Translations under genes and position numbers: made by a program
Part shown: positions 1-12,275 of the stretch, one piece after another
Numbering within the stretch: position 1 is the first letter of the stretch
Layout of the letters: every line of letters starts with the position of its first letter
Assembly: GCA_036898135.1 (NCBI GenBank)
Contig: CM072523.1
Coordinates: 46,458,329-46,522,328, forward strand
Direction of reading: 5' to 3'
DNA length: 64,000 bases
Origin: Oncomelania hupensis
Taxonomy: Eukaryota > Mollusca > Gastropoda > Littorinimorpha > Pomatiopsidae
Notes under the pieces: generated by a model
Databases searched by the model: none
The model's input: only the letters and a program-made list of their open reading frames with translations
Told to the model about the DNA's origin: nothing

Positions 1-93
1 AAACGGAGGTTCAATAAATTAGTGTAAAGCCTCAGCGTTCCCTGCAGGTGATGCCTTTCTTGTAAAGTGACCGGTTGGTAGAGCCCCTTCAGT
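1..93 (+). repeat. Family A interspersed repeat, 3' part, first half
   Basis: This matches the 3' third of a dispersed element (family A, my label) also found at 25.1, 30.4-33.1, 34.7, 38.7 and 44.2 kb. It starts at the window edge, in the conserved segment around the words cagcctcagcg and ttgtaaagtgac. It breaks at about base 93 and resumes at about 1071, so a later insertion split it. It has no open reading frame and looks like a SINE or a LINE 3' tail. Confidence 0.75.
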
Positions 94-1070
94 CAACTTC
101 AACTTCAACTTTTTATTGGCTCCAAGTAGCCTACATTTGACAACATACTAGAGAACTTGCTTCGAGCATAGAAAGAACGAACAGATACAAATCCGTTACA
201 ATTTAAAAAACTACAACAAAAAAACAAAAAAACAAAAACAAAAAACATTCACGCAACATCGATTCGCACACCGTCATTGTATCACAGCAAAAGAATATCA
301 CGAATATCAAGAATATATTGCTACTAACTGTATCACATCACCGTATTATAAGTACTGTATAAGAGGTCAGTTAGGAGAGCTATGCTACGAAAATGCTTGT
401 GGGAATTTACAGCTAGCTCTGAAGGTTCAGACCAAAAGTTGAACATGTGTAGTGGTGATGTGGTTGTGCTGCTAAAAGTGTTGCTTATTGCTGGGTTTCC
501 ATGAATTACGGCTACCGTATGTCTGCAGGGGAGAGGGAGGTGCGTATTTTATTGTTACGAGGTGTCCGTTTAGGTGAAAGTGAAGTTTCGTGTGACGCTG
601 CGCTTCTAGTTTAGTCCGCTCGTCTGCACAACGGGTTTCCCAAGGGATACCCGTAGGGGAGGCAACTTCCCGGATATAAACACCGAACAGCTGAGCAGTC
701 ATGTGCAAAACATTGAGCCCCAAATAAGCAAATGAATGAGGTTAATACAATTGAATAATAATAATAATACTAATAAATAGAAAGCCAATGTATTAAAAAT
801 CAAGTTCAAATCGCAACATATTGGTGTCTAAAAGCTCAGTCTCAGAACATATCACTACATGTAAAACCCTAAAACAGTAGAAGGAAATAATAATAACAAT
901 AATAACAACAATAGCAATAATAATAACGCAAATAATAAGGTACATAATTATATGCACAGTGTATCATCCTGTTCAACGCGCACTGAGACACTTTATTAAC
1001 ACTCTGAGACAATTAAGTAGATTACCGTAACAGTTTATAAGACTAAAAAAAAAGCATCTACAGGTGTCAA
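94..1070 (-). mobile_element. Unclassified insertion inside family A repeat, probably a LINE 3' end
   Basis: The segment splits a family A copy. On the minus strand it ends in an AATAAA-like signal followed by a short tandem tail of the hexamer GTTGAA at 100-120, as at non-LTR retrotransposon 3' ends. It contains A-rich and AAT-rich stretches. The open frame at 472-723 on the minus strand (83 codons) matches nothing I recognise. Exact ends are uncertain because the target-site duplication is not clear. Confidence 0.4.
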
Positions 1071-1195
1071 CAGTGTTACGGTTAGAGTTGTTTCAGCAGA
1101 TCTTTTATGCAGATCGGAGGTGAGTACCCTTACAACCAAGGTGTGGTCCTGATTCGGCTCTTTATAATCCGAGGGACCCTATAAACAATGACGAA
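1071..1195 (+). repeat. Family A interspersed repeat, 3' part, second half
   Basis: This resumes the family A consensus (gttgtttcagcagatctttt and the terminal gtggtcctgattcggctctt block) after the insertion at 94-1070. It ends in the usual ccctataaacaatga-like variant of the family terminus. Confidence 0.7.
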
Positions 1196-2380
1196 GTAAA
1201 AAAAACAACTAATTTCTCCTGTTCTTCACAAGCAAGTTGTTGCTGCTGTTGTTTTTGTTGTTGTTGTTTTATTTCACTGAAATTGTACTGATAAACATTT
1301 ATTCACAGAAGTTATTCTAGACTAATAGCTACGCCGTGTTAAGAATACCAGATGCTATCTATACACGCGCTTTTTTCTCTCCAAAATCCCCAATAAAGCT
1401 AATTGCGCGGAGCTCTGTACCAATATACACACTCACGAGTTACGCACACTCTCAAATTATACACAACAGACTATATAATGTATCTATCACTTTTAGAAAA
1501 CACTGTAGTACAATTAGTGAATATATACAAGTCTGCTTGTCCTCTCTTTTTTAATTTTTTTTAAACGAAAGATTACCTTACGTGAATGCCTTTTTTCTAT
1601 GTTTCTTTTTTGCTTCCTTTTAAAGACTAGTTTAAGTATGTTTCTCCGGATACTGCAGATAATTTAATTTCTTAGGCGTTTCTCACAATCAATGAAAATT
1701 CTACCTTTCGGTGCTTTCCCCCGGACTTTCAGTCTATTTCTTCTTTCACGGCAGCAACACGCTAGCTCTCGCTGTTCACAAACTATGACAACTGCTGGAG
1801 CAGCCACCAGACTTTATTCTACGTGGAGCTATGCCTAGCAAAGACGGTGGTGCTGCTACTGCGACTTCAGTTCAAGCAGGGCTGCGGCGGCGGTGGCTTG
1901 GATATCCATAGCTTGAAAGTTGAGTAAGAGTGATTCGCATGCGGGCTCGCCGATTCCGGTAACTATCTTGGTCGCAAACTACTGCTAGTTGAATTGTGGT
2001 GTTGGAGGTAGTGGTGGTGTTAGGATGTTGAGTGGTAGTGTCGATAGCAGTAATAGTAGTGGTGGTGGTGGTGAAGGTGGTTTAATAATAATAATAATAA
2101 CGGATTTTTATATAGCGGGTACTCCAGCCTATGACCAGACTCACCACGCTTTACATAGTAATTACATATAATCATTGCATATAAATACATGCACTCGATA
2201 AAACATCACTTTTGCTACAATACACCAAAGACGGAACAGTAAAGGTACAGACTATTTACAACTATGTACATAAATTACAAAAAAAAGACCGAAATAGACT
2301 ATTTACAACTATGTGCACAAATGACAAAAAAGACAGAAATAGAATAGCAAAAACCTATTCACAGCTATTTATCGGGTTTA
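1196..2380. other. Unassigned AT-rich non-coding sequence
   Basis: I see no supported gene. The stretch contains T-rich runs, a (GTT)n-like patch near 1235-1270, a GGT-rich patch near 2000-2075 and a short (AAT)n at about 2082-2100. The open frames here are low-complexity translations of those patches. Confidence 0.5.
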
Positions 2381-2385
2381 ACGGG

Positions 2386-2490
2386 GTGCCACGTTTTGTT
2401 TACTCGCGTATCGCCTATTCGCGTTTCGCCTACTCGCGTTTTGCCTATTCGCGTTTCGCCTACTCGCGTTTTGCCTACTCACGGTTCATT
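2386..2490 (+). repeat. Short minisatellite, about 15-base unit
   Basis: About seven head-to-tail copies of a unit like ttcgcctactcgcgt run through this stretch. They keep one frame open and translate as an FAYSR repeat, which is a by-product of a unit length divisible by three. Confidence 0.75.
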
Positions 2491-2955
2491 GGTCTCTATG
2501 GTTTAAATGATTCGCGTTCCCCGTACGTCCTGTACATTTTGTTTTAAGACAATCAATCATTGTCACTTTAAAAAAAAAAAAAAGCTAAACAAGCATACCA
2601 TTTAAATGTATTTGGAGGCACTTGCGCACATAGCTGTAAATGAACATTTCAAAAGGTAATATCTGGAAATACAAAAAGTAAAAAAAAAAGCCACTTCTAA
2701 AACAAGCATATTTTAATTATCGAAACAAACATGGCTGCATCATTTTAGGCAGTGCGTATGTATAATGCACAGACAAAAAGTACATGTAAACATTGAACAA
2801 AATTAAGCGAATACGAATTGCGCGCATTCACTCACTGAGTTTTACCCGGTATTCCGGTTTCCTCCCTCCCTTCAATAATGGTATAGAATGCAGTCTTCCG
2901 AAAATTACAATTAAAACAATCGAAATGTCAAAGTTATTAGTTCATTTTCCATAAC
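2491..2955. other. Unassigned non-coding sequence with a SINE-like 3' fragment
   Basis: No gene is visible. Positions 2848-2890 (ttccggtttcctccctccc and the following bases) match the tail of the SINE-like element at 23.04-23.20 kb, so a truncated copy of that element ends here. Confidence 0.45.
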
Positions 2956-2959
2956 AACA

Positions 2960-3168
2960 GAAGAAGAAGAAGAAGAAGAAGAAGAAGAAGAAGAAGAAGA
3001 AGAAGAAGAAGAAGAAGAAGAAGAAGAAGGAGTTTATCTTCAAAAAGAAGAAGAAGAAGTTTATCTTCAAAAAGAAGAAGAAGAAGAAGAAGAAGAAGAA
3101 GGAGAAGAAGAAGAAGAAGAAGAAGAAAAAGAAGAAGAAGAAGTTATTAGTTTATCTTCAAGAAGAAG

Positions 3169-3199
<31 letters not shown>

Positions 3200-3641
3200 G
3201 ATTAGTTTATCTTCAGGAAGAAGAAGACGAAGAAGAAGAAGAAGAAGAAGAAGAAGAAGAAGAAGAAGAAGAAGAAGAAGAAGAAGAAGAAGAAAAGAAG
3301 AAGAAGACGTTATTAGTTTATCTTCAGGAAGAAGAAGAAGAAGAAGAAGTTATTAGTTTATGTTCAAGAAGAAGAAGAAGAAGAAGAAGTTATTAGTTTA
3401 TCTTCAGGAAGAAGAAGAAGAAGAAGAAGAAGAAGAAGAAGAAGAAGGAGAAGTTTATGTTCAAGAAGAAGAAGAAGAAAAAGAATTTATTAGTTTATCT
3501 TCAGGAAGAAGAAGAAGAAGAAGAAGAAGAAGTTATTAGTTTATCTTCAAGAAGAAGAAGAAGAAGAAGAAGTGATTAGTTTATCTTCAGGAAGAAGAAG
3601 AAGAAGAAGAAGAAGAAGAAGAAGAAGAAGAAGAAGAAGAA

Positions 3642-3673
<32 letters not shown>

Positions 3674-4000
3674 AGAAGTTATTAGTTTATGTTCAAGAAG
3701 AAGAAGAAGAAGAAGAAGAAGAAGAATTTATTAGTTTATCTTCAGGAAGAAGAAGAAGTTATTAGTTTATGTTCAAGAAGAAGAAAAAGAAGAAGAAGAA
3801 GAAGAAGAATTTATTAGTTTATCTTCAGGAAGAAGAAGAAGAAGAAGAAGAAGAAGAAGAAGAAGAAGAAGACGACGACGAAGAAGAAGAAAAAGTTATT
3901 AGTTTATGTTCAAGAAGAAGAAGAAGAAGAAGTTATTAGTTTATGTTCAAGAAGAAGAAGAAGAAGAAGTTATTAGTTTATGTTCAAGAAGAAGAAGAAG

Positions 4001-4031
<31 letters not shown>

Positions 4032-4128
4032 TATTAGTTTATGTTCAAGAAGAAGAAGAAGAAGAAGAAGAAGTTATTAGTTTATGTTCAAGAAGAAGAA
4101 GAAGAAGAAGAAGAAGAAGAAGAAGAAG

Positions 4129-4159
<31 letters not shown>

Positions 4160-4222
4160 TATTAGTTTATGTTCAAGAAGAAGAAGAAGAAGAAGAAGAA
4201 GAAGAAGAAGAAGAAGAAGAAG

Positions 4223-4253
<31 letters not shown>

Positions 4254-4429
4254 TATTAGTTTATGTTCAAGAAGAAGAAGAAGAAGAGAAGAAGAAGAAG
4301 AAGTTATTAGTTTATGTTCAAGAAGAAGAAGAAGAAGAAGAAGAAGTTATTAGTTTATGTTCAAGAAGAAGAAGAAGAAGAAGAAGAAGAAGAAGAAGAA
4401 GAAGGAGAAGTTATTAGTTTATGTTCAAG

Positions 4430-4460
<31 letters not shown>

Positions 4461-4499
4461 TATTAGTTTATGTTCAAGAAGAAGAAGAAGAAGAAGAAG

Positions 4500-4530
<31 letters not shown>

Positions 4531-4603
4531 TATTAGTTTATGTTCAAGAAGAAGAAGAAGAAGAAGAAGAAGTTATTAGTTTATGTTCAAGAAGAAGAAG
4601 AAG

Positions 4604-4634
<31 letters not shown>

Positions 4635-4673
4635 TATTAGTTTATGTTCAAGAAGAAGAAGAAGAAGAAGAAG

Positions 4674-4704
<31 letters not shown>

Positions 4705-4808
4705 TATTAGTTTATGTTCAAGAAGAAGAAGAAGAAGAAGAAGAAGTTATTAGTTTATGTTCAAGAAGAAGAAGAAGAAGAAGAAGTTATTAGTTTATGT
4801 TCAAGAAG

Positions 4809-4839
<31 letters not shown>

Positions 4840-5023
4840 TATTAGTTTATGTTCAAGAAGAAGAAGAAGAAGAAGAAGAAGAAGAAGAAGAAGAAGAAGA
4901 AGAAGAAGAAGAAGGAGAAGTTATTAGTTTATGTTCAAGAAGAAGAAGAAGAAGAAGAAGAAGAAGAAGAAGAAGAAGAAGAAGAAGAAGAAGAAGAAGA
5001 AGAAGAAGAAGAAGAAGAAGAAC
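2960..5023 (+). repeat. Composite GAA satellite, about 2.06 kb, with a recurrent 19-base spacer
   Basis: Tracts of (GAA)n on the + strand, from 4 to about 30 triplets long, are separated by a repeated spacer close to gttattagtttatgttcaa. In the first half the spacer variant reads atcttca instead of atgttca. The spacer is well conserved in the 3' half (3900-4930) and more variable 5'. All open frames (poly-Lys, poly-Glu or poly-Arg) are satellite translations. Pure purine/pyrimidine strand asymmetry over 2 kb makes triplex formation plausible. Confidence 0.95.
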
Positions 5024-5299
5024 AATGCAGCTAAAGGGTGCATATCATTCTAAGATAGGAGAGAATGCAGATGTGGCTGGTCATCATCAGTTTTAACACC
5101 ACTGATTATGGTGGAAGTTACCACGAGGCCCTTGCTACGATGATGATAGACTGCTAAACAGTAAACAATTCAGGCACACACACAGGTTATAATTTTAATG
5201 AACAGTAGGAAGAGAAGGGAGAGAGGGGGGAGGAAGAGGAAGTGAAGAAGGGGCTTCACCTACAGATAAACAGTCTAGACTACCAGAGGGCAAGCCATT

Positions 5300-5372
5300 C
5301 AAATGTATTTCCAGACGCACACACAAAACACTCACACAAACACCCCCTCCCCCCCCCACACACACACATACA
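5300..5372 (+). repeat. (CA)n / C-rich microsatellite
   Basis: An imperfect CA repeat interrupted by a C run. The apparent proteins on both strands (MCVCVC and its complement) are artefacts of this tract. Confidence 0.85.
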
Positions 5373-5439
5373 CACATATTTCAAAAGTTTTATTAAAAAT
5401 AAAATTCTATTTTTTATATGTTGTTGTTGACGATGTTGT

Positions 5440-6165
5440 CAATGGAAATAAGTGCAGAGAAGACCAAACTGATGACCAACAACCCAATGGCATCAACACG
5501 GACATCACAGTTCAAGAACAATCCCTCAGCACAGTGCATAGCTTCAAATATTTAGGAGCCATTGTATCAGACAATGGGTCCCGACAAGAAGTCCCCTTCA
5601 GGATCGCACAAACAACTGCTGCCCTGGCGAGGTTGAAGGCCATTTGGAAAGACAGGACCATCGGTCTACATTCCAAGGTAAGGCTGCTGCGCTCCCTTGT
5701 CATCTCCATCTTCCTATATGTTTGCGAAACATAGACCCCCACAGCAGATCTCCAACGAAGAATACAAAGCATGGAGATGAGGTGCTACAGAAGACTTCTG
5801 GGCATTTCCTATACCCAGCACATCACCAACGACGAAGTCCGACAGACCATCACACAAGCCATTGGACAACACGATGACCTGCTCACAGTGGTGAAAAAAC
5901 GGAAACTCGGACGGTATGGCCACGTCACCAGATCATCAGGTCAGGCCAAGACCATCCTGCAAGGCACAGCGCAAGGAGGTGGAAGAAGAGGGAGACCAAA
6001 AAAGAGGTGGGAGGACAACATTCGAGAATGGACTGGCTTGACACTGAGCGAAACAATCAGTGTTGCTGAGAACAGTAAAAGATGGAGTACGCTGGTTAAA
6101 CGATCATATGTGGTGCCCATACGACCTCCGAGTTCTGGGATAGGATAGGATAAGATAGGACGATG
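5440..6165 (+). pseudogene. RTE-type LINE, 5'-truncated 3' end (RT C-terminus)
   Basis: The reading frame runs from the end of the reverse transcriptase palm through the conserved tail motifs SFKYLGAIVSDNGSR, KVRLLRSLVISIFLY, MEMRCYRRLLGISYTQH, GRPKKRWEDNIREWTG and VVPIRPPSSGIG. One in-frame stop follows CET, where sibling copies have a Trp codon. The frame shifts once near 5740. It ends in GGATAG pentamer-like repeats, the typical tail of this family. At least nine other fragments of the same family lie in the window. The RT catalytic FADD region is missing through 5' truncation, so this copy is dead. Confidence 0.9.
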
Positions 6166-6700
6166 TTGTGATTGTGTTTTATCCTAAGGAAGCAAAATCA
6201 ACACATTTCCAATTATGTGCAACTTATCTGAACTATCCGCAAGCACCAGCAAAAAAAAATGGGTTCAACCACTTTTGAGATACAACGCACACCGTGTTCA
6301 TAAAATAATGAACCACATGCAACAGTTGTGATCTTTGCGAGCAGTGCACATACTGAGTATCTAAAATACTTAGCAGCAGTTAATGTAACTGCAAAGTAAA
6401 CTAATCAAAATCAGTTCAGTCATTCTGAAGATAAGGCCAGAAATGTGAGCCATTTTGAGATGTAGAGCAAAACGTGTTTCGTAAAAATGGACCCCAGCGA
6501 CCTTGACCTTTGAGATGGCACGGGAGTCTGGCCACTATCCCAGGTGATTCTTTGGCAGACCGCACGATCGACATATTGACGGAGAAACAGGCCGATATTT
6601 GACTCGTTTTGTTTCCCGGCTATTTCAAAGTATTTCTAAATATTATCTTGAAATACAGTAAGAGTACGATGGTGCGAAATTTGTTTTCAACGGTAGAAAG
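6166..6700. other. Unassigned non-coding sequence
   Basis: I see no gene, repeat family or RNA in this stretch. Confidence 0.4.
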
Positions 6701-6705
6701 AAAGA

Positions 6706-6822
<117 letters not shown>

Positions 6823-6839
6823 TTATTATAGGGCCTTGT

Positions 6840-7510
6840 ATCGCCAAATGCTTAAAAAGCAAGATTGTCAAGTATGACGTCAAAAACAAACAAACAAACA
6901 AAAAGTAAAAAAAAAAGACTTTCTAAAAAAGGGACAAGTTTTATGACGTGAATTAGAAAACGGCATAAGTTATAATGACGATGCCATTTTCGAGATGGTA
7001 ATCATTCAAACGTGTGCCATTTATCATTTAAATTAAATACATGTATATAAATTATAATGATTATTTTAAAAGATCCGTAAAGTTCAAATTTAGGTTTAAG
7101 AAATTAAAGGTTTCATCAGAATAGCTTATGTTCGAAAAATTAAATTAACCAGTTATATTTATAATTCAATAATGTAAATATTTTTCAATTATTATAAGTT
7201 TAACTACATTTTTCACGATGATCGGAACAAACATGTATGTTGTCATCTTGCTTTCTTACCTATTCATAAATCATAAATAAGCAATAACAATAGATTTCTG
7301 TTATATAATTGTGTTCTTATATTAAGTTTTGTTCTTTATTATTCATTTATTTTAATTTTAAGTTAATCTGTTTATAATTTAATATGGGGTCTAATATAAC
7401 AGATGTGAATAGACATCTACTGTTGTTGTGTAGTATAAATGGTGTATGAATGTGTCAAGCGCGGAAAGCACAGCTACTCGTGGCCGTGATGCTGCGCTAT
7501 ATAAATCTAC
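6840..7510. other. Unassigned AT-rich non-coding sequence
   Basis: Very AT-rich with no supported open frame. Nothing recognisable was seen. Confidence 0.4.

Positions 7511-7511
<1 letters not shown>

Positions 7512-7572
<61 letters not shown>
7512..7572 (+). repeat. (ATT)n microsatellite
   Basis: About 20 perfect ATT triplets just upstream of the LINE at 7.6-12.5 kb. Confidence 0.9.
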
Positions 7573-7573
<1 letters not shown>

Positions 7574-7727
7574 ATTAAATAAATAAACAAGGAAAGAAAT
7601 AAACAGCGGCGACCTAGTCATCAGTACGCTCGTCATATGTATTTGTTATTTGAAGTCTTTTATCAAGCATTTTTGTTTTAAGTGTTATTTTGTATTATTG
7701 TTCTTATTCTTGTGACTCGTTTGAACC

Positions 7728-8636
7728 ATGGAAGGACTGTGTACAAGTGGACAGATTAGAAGATTGGTCGACGGAACTTCTGTGAATGACTGTGTGAGTA
7801 CAAAACATGGCGCCCGTTTGTTTACTTTTAATAGAGACGAACTGATTGCCCTGCGCGATCGTATGAAACGTTTCTCTTCGGTCAGCGATTGCATCAAACA
7901 ATCATTGTTGGACTTTGGTGATAGGGCTATCTTGCCTAGGAAACGTGGAAGGAAAGGAGGTGTGCTCGCTAGACTTAGAAAACGCTACGCCAAACCACCC
8001 CTCCCCTCAGTGGTGCTCTCCAATGTGCAGTCCCTGCCCAGCAAACTAGACGAACTTCGTGTTTTGTGTAGATGGGACGGTGTGTCTCGTGAAGCGTGCC
8101 TACTGTGCTTTACTGAGACATGGTTGCACGAGTCGATTAGTGATGCCGAGGTCAGCATTGATGGGTTTACTATCGTGAGAGGGGATAGATCACGCATACA
8201 CTCTGAAAAGGATGGAGGTGGCGGGGTATGTGTGTACGTCAACAGCAGATGGTGCTCTGACATCAAGGTGCATGAAAACGTCTCGACACCGCTTTATGAT
8301 CTCTTGTGCATCACACTGCGTCCTTTTTACTTGCCACGAGAATTCTCCAACATCATTGTCTGTGTGGTCTATGTACCACTGTATGCTCCATCAGAGAAGA
8401 CCAGAACTGCAGCAAACGCCATCAGTACATCAGTCACAGCCCTCCAGATGAAGTACCCTGATGCTCCAGTGCTGGTGTTGGGGGATTTGAACGCCTGTTC
8501 TCTTGATGATGAATTCCCAGCGCTACAGCAATATGTAACCTGTAAAACCAGAGGCCACAAGACCCTCGACGTATGTTATGGGTCCATCCCGAACGCCTAT
8601 TCTTGTCAACCCTTACCCCCAGCTTGGCCGCTCTGA
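7728..8636 (+). pseudogene. CR1/L2-like LINE, ORF start and AP endonuclease domain
   Basis: The frame opens at the ATG at 7728 with about 100 residues that I cannot assign. An apurinic-type endonuclease follows: SNVQSLPSKLDEL near residue 100, TETWL (catalytic Glu region), VVYVPLY, LGDLNACSLDD and, after the frameshift, GRSDHC. This enzyme nicks target DNA to prime reverse transcription. A one-base gain in the C run at about 8613 moves the reading to the next frame, where QLGRSDH and the rest continue. Apart from that and the LTR insertion, the element looks young: long stretches have no stop codons. The family call (CR1/L2/Rex-like) rests on RT motifs. Confidence 0.88.
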
Positions 8637-9669
8637 TCACTGCACGGTGTATCTCAGGCCCAAATACAAACAACTCTTGAAGCGAGTGCGGCCCAGATAC
8701 ATCATGGCCCGGTCATGGTCGCAGAACTCTGTGGATGCCCTGCAGGGCTGCTTTGACTGCACGGATTGGACCACTCTCTATGACTCCAATGCTAGCATCA
8801 ATCACAACGATGTGCTTACATCATACATCAAGTTTTGCCAGGATTCTGTGATGCCCCCCAGGAGAAAAAAGCTGTACCCTAACACCAAGCCCTGGTTTAC
8901 CATGGAGATTTCTGACATCCTAATGCAGAAGAGAGCAGCCTACAGAGACGGTGAAATGGTGAAGGTGGCAGAGTTCACCCGTCTGGCACGTTCAGCAGTG
9001 CGTAGGGCCAAGCTGGAGTATTCGAGAAAGGTCGAGAAGGAGTTTGGCTCTATGAACACTCGTGCCGCCTTTCAGCACCTCAAGGTCATGACTGAGGATG
9101 GCGACCCTTCTGGCACTTCCCAGACAGCTGTACCTGATCCCTTGTCATTCGCCACTGATCTCAACACCTTCTACAACAGGTTTGATACAGCCGACTACTC
9201 TGCTGAGTGCAAACGATTGATGTCGGAGGCTCCTGTTGTGGAGGGATCAGTGAGCGTATCTGAGGAGGAGGTCCGCCTTCAGTTCCAGAGGCTCAGACAG
9301 TCAAAAGCGACTGGACCGGATGGCATATCTGCAAAACTTCTCTATAATTGTGCAGACTCTCTTGCCCCAGCCTTCAGGCCAATATTCCAAGACTCTATTA
9401 ACTCTGGCATGATCCCTACCCTCTGGAAAACCTCCCACATCATTCCTGTACCCAAAAAACCCAAACCCACAGAACTAAATCATTACCGCCCTGTCGCCCT
9501 CACACCCATTCCCATGAAATGTCTTGAAAAAATCATGCTGAAAAACCTTCTCCCTTTCATTGAACCACACCTTGACCCACTTCAATTCGCTTACCGCTCG
9601 GGTAGGGGAGTGGAGGATGCAATTGCCACCTTGCTTCATAAGCTGCTAAAACACCTGGAGACGCCTGGG
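8615..9669 (+). pseudogene. CR1/L2-like LINE, linker and N-terminal reverse transcriptase
   Basis: This continues the element after the frameshift. The endonuclease ends at GRSDHC. A linker (NTKPWFTMEISDILMQKR, RRAKLEYSRKVEKEF) is followed by RT blocks KATGPDGIS, IIPVPKKPKP, HYRPVALTPIPMKCLEK and LQFAYRSGRGVEDAI. Reading stops at LETPG, where a 1.6-kb LTR insertion interrupts the codons. Joining base 9669 to 11286 across one copy of the duplicated CTGGG restores the frame, which is direct evidence for a recent insertion into an otherwise open gene. Confidence 0.92.
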
Positions 9670-11280
9670 TGTGACAAGGCGGGCAATCACCATCTGAGCC
9701 AAGCTGCTAAACAGTCATCACTCACACACACAGCCAGCGACACCCTTCACTTAACCAGCCACCACTAGCTGGCACGCTCGCCCAGGCGCTTAAGCCCCGC
9801 CCCCCGGGACATCTCCTTAAAACCTGGCACAAACCTTAACACAGTGTCAGAACCCAGCTTTCCTGCCTCGAAGTCACAGCCTGTCCGAAAACACGTCAAC
9901 ATCACCGAGTGACCTCTGAGTTTCGACAGTACCCTTGTGCTTCCACCCGTCTAAGTCAAGGTAAGAGAGGGAACTTACTCTTTGTCATATAGCAGGCCCA
10001 TCACCCGTCGTTCGCCCATCATGCTCATGCGTCCTGTCAATATGTATGTTCATGTTTATAATTTTGCCTTGATGTGTTGCTATGACTTGTATTTATCCCT
10101 TGCACATATTTTCTACCTTGTATATGACCCATGACATGTTTGGATTTATGCTTGTATGCTCCGTTTGCCCCATGTATAATACCCCATGCCATGTTGTCCC
10201 TACATATAGATTAAATTCCACAGTACAGCCCAGACCTACAACCCATTTGCCCTGTATCCTCCATTTGCTTTCCCCTTGTTCCCGATGTATAAATATTTGC
10301 CCTGTTGACTACCCCATCCTATGCGCCGAATGTATCTATTACTAGTGGCTGCCAATAAACTCCACTTTGGCCCAGTAAATCTAGTAGCATTGTTTGACTG
10401 TTGGTATGTGCACTGACTCAACCCATGACCGGTCACACCAATTTGAATTCTGAGGAGGGCTATCATAACCACAGGCCCCGAACCCACACTATCCCTATCC
10501 CCTGCTGATACAGCGTCTGTATACATTGCAGACGGGTTCCTGTACCGGGCGTATCACCCCGGCATTGTATCTACTCCCAGTCACTGACCCGCTGCGGGCC
10601 CCTGCCAACACAGGAGGTCAATGAGACGCGAGACTTGGGACATCGCCATTTTCACTACGGCTAGCCACGAAAGCCGATTTCCATGCCTGTGCTTCATCAC
10701 AAGACAAAGCACTCGTGATCCGTGAGTCATCATCGCGTGACCACTGACCTGCATCTTTCCACCCACGCTTGTACCAACGCTGACAAGCCAACCAGAGTAT
10801 CCTGGACAAATCGCCGCACTTCAGTCCAGAGCTAAGTGCCTAAGCCTACGAGAATCCCCCCTCGCCAGATTATCAGACGCTGAGAACCATTCAGATACAC
10901 TCTCGCCCCGGTGATGAGATCAGTCATCATTCGCTCTAGTACCCCAAATCTTGACTACCCAGAAAATCACCAGACTACTCCTTACTAAAAGACGCTATGC
11001 CTATGACTCAAGTTAGAAGTAGTTGACCTAGACTCCCCATTTCAAATTAATAAAAGTGAATAGTTATAGAAACTGCAAATACCCCGGACTGGCCTTTGAA
11101 TGTGCATTTCTTAACTAAGTGTAGACTTTCTCTCCATCTCGTCTTTACTCTGTCTGTTTATTAAGTTGGCCCAGCATTAATCTCCTGAATGTCATCGCAC
11201 CAATAACCTATTCAAAGGAGGTAATAACGCGCTAGAGATTAAGAGCTTACCCCCATCCCCCAACCCCTCTCTTCGTGACA
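9670..11280 (+). mobile_element. Solo LTR (1611 bp) inserted in the LINE, 5-bp duplication CTGGG
   Basis: The insert starts TGTGAC and ends GTGACA, with CTGGG immediately on both sides (9665-9669 and 11281-11285). This matches LTR retrotransposon integration followed by LTR-LTR recombination. A TATA-like tgtataaatat near 10284 and an AATAAA at about 10353 fit the promoter and poly(A) signal of an LTR. There is no gag-pol coding sequence inside, and the open frames are short and unconvincing. The strand is assigned from the TATA to AATAAA order. The parent family is unknown to me. Confidence 0.85.
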
Positions 11281-11285
11281 CTGGG

Positions 11286-12275
11286 CACTACGCGCGTATA
11301 TTGTTCGCTGATTTTTCATCAGCGTTCAACACCATACAGCGCCACACAATGGTCCAAAAACTCCAGCAGTATGATGTTCCCACTGTCATCGTCCACTGGG
11401 TCCTTGACTTCCTGTCCGACCGTCGACAGCAGGTGAGGGTTGGAGAGACTTTGTCGCCGGAGCTCACCACAAACACCGGTGCACCGCAAGGATGCTGCCT
11501 GAGTCCCTTCCTGTACATTACATACACCAACGACTGCAGATGTGATGTACCAACATGCTCCTGCACTAAGTTTGCCGATGACTCCGCCATCCTGGGACTA
11601 CTTTCCGATGCTGAGTCAGAGCAACAGTACAATCTGGCTATTGGCAACTTCACCAGGTGGTGCTCTGATCACTTCTTGGAGTTGAACATCTCGAAGACCA
11701 AGGAACTTGTTGTGGATCCACGTCGTGACGCCCAGTTGGTGGCTCCGGTGGTGATCGGAGGTGAGGTAGTAGAGATTGTGGACACTTTCAGGTACCTCGG
11801 TGTCACCCTCGACTCTGCTTTGACGTTCAAGGAACATGTGGCGGTCACTCAGAGGAAGTGCCAGCAGAGGATGTATGTCCTTCGGAGGCTGAGGTCTTTC
11901 GATCTTGCTCCTAAACTAATTCTGAACCTCTACCGTAGCATCATTGAACCCCTTTTAACATACTGCAGCATCATCTTTTTTCCCTTGTTGTCTGTTACTG
12001 AGAAAAATAAACTGATTAAAATATCCAACACTGCATCAAAAATCATCTCCCTCCCAGTTCCCCCCATATCTGACATCCACAACAAAGCCCTACTCCGCAA
12101 GGCACGTACAGTCTCTGCTGACGCATGTCATCCTCTACACTCTGAGTTTGAACGACTCCCATCTGGAGTCCGGTGGAGAGTCCCAAAGGCAAAAAAGGCA
12201 AAATTTCAGCGTAGTTTCGTGCCAACTGCTATTGGCTGCCTGAACAAAGCCAATGGCAGAAGCAGAAGTCGTTAG
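11286..12275 (+). pseudogene. CR1/L2-like LINE, reverse transcriptase catalytic part and C-terminus
   Basis: This is the continuation after the solo LTR. RT blocks are LFADFSSAFNTIQ, STGAPQ-like NTGAPQGCCLSPFLY, the catalytic KFADDSAILG (both aspartates present) and LNISKTKELVVDPRR. The thumb/C-terminal block FRYLGVTLDSALTF to PLLTYCSIIF follows. The frame is open to the TAG/TAA region at 12275. The 3' untranslated part runs to about 12500 (poly-C run, GT patch, AATAAATAATATG). The catalytic residues are intact, so only the frameshift at about 8613 and the LTR insertion are visible lesions. Confidence 0.93.

Noticed and set aside
3980..5096. Many Lys-, Glu- and Arg-rich open frames
   Set aside because: Translations of the GAA satellite in three frames; no start context or unique sequence.
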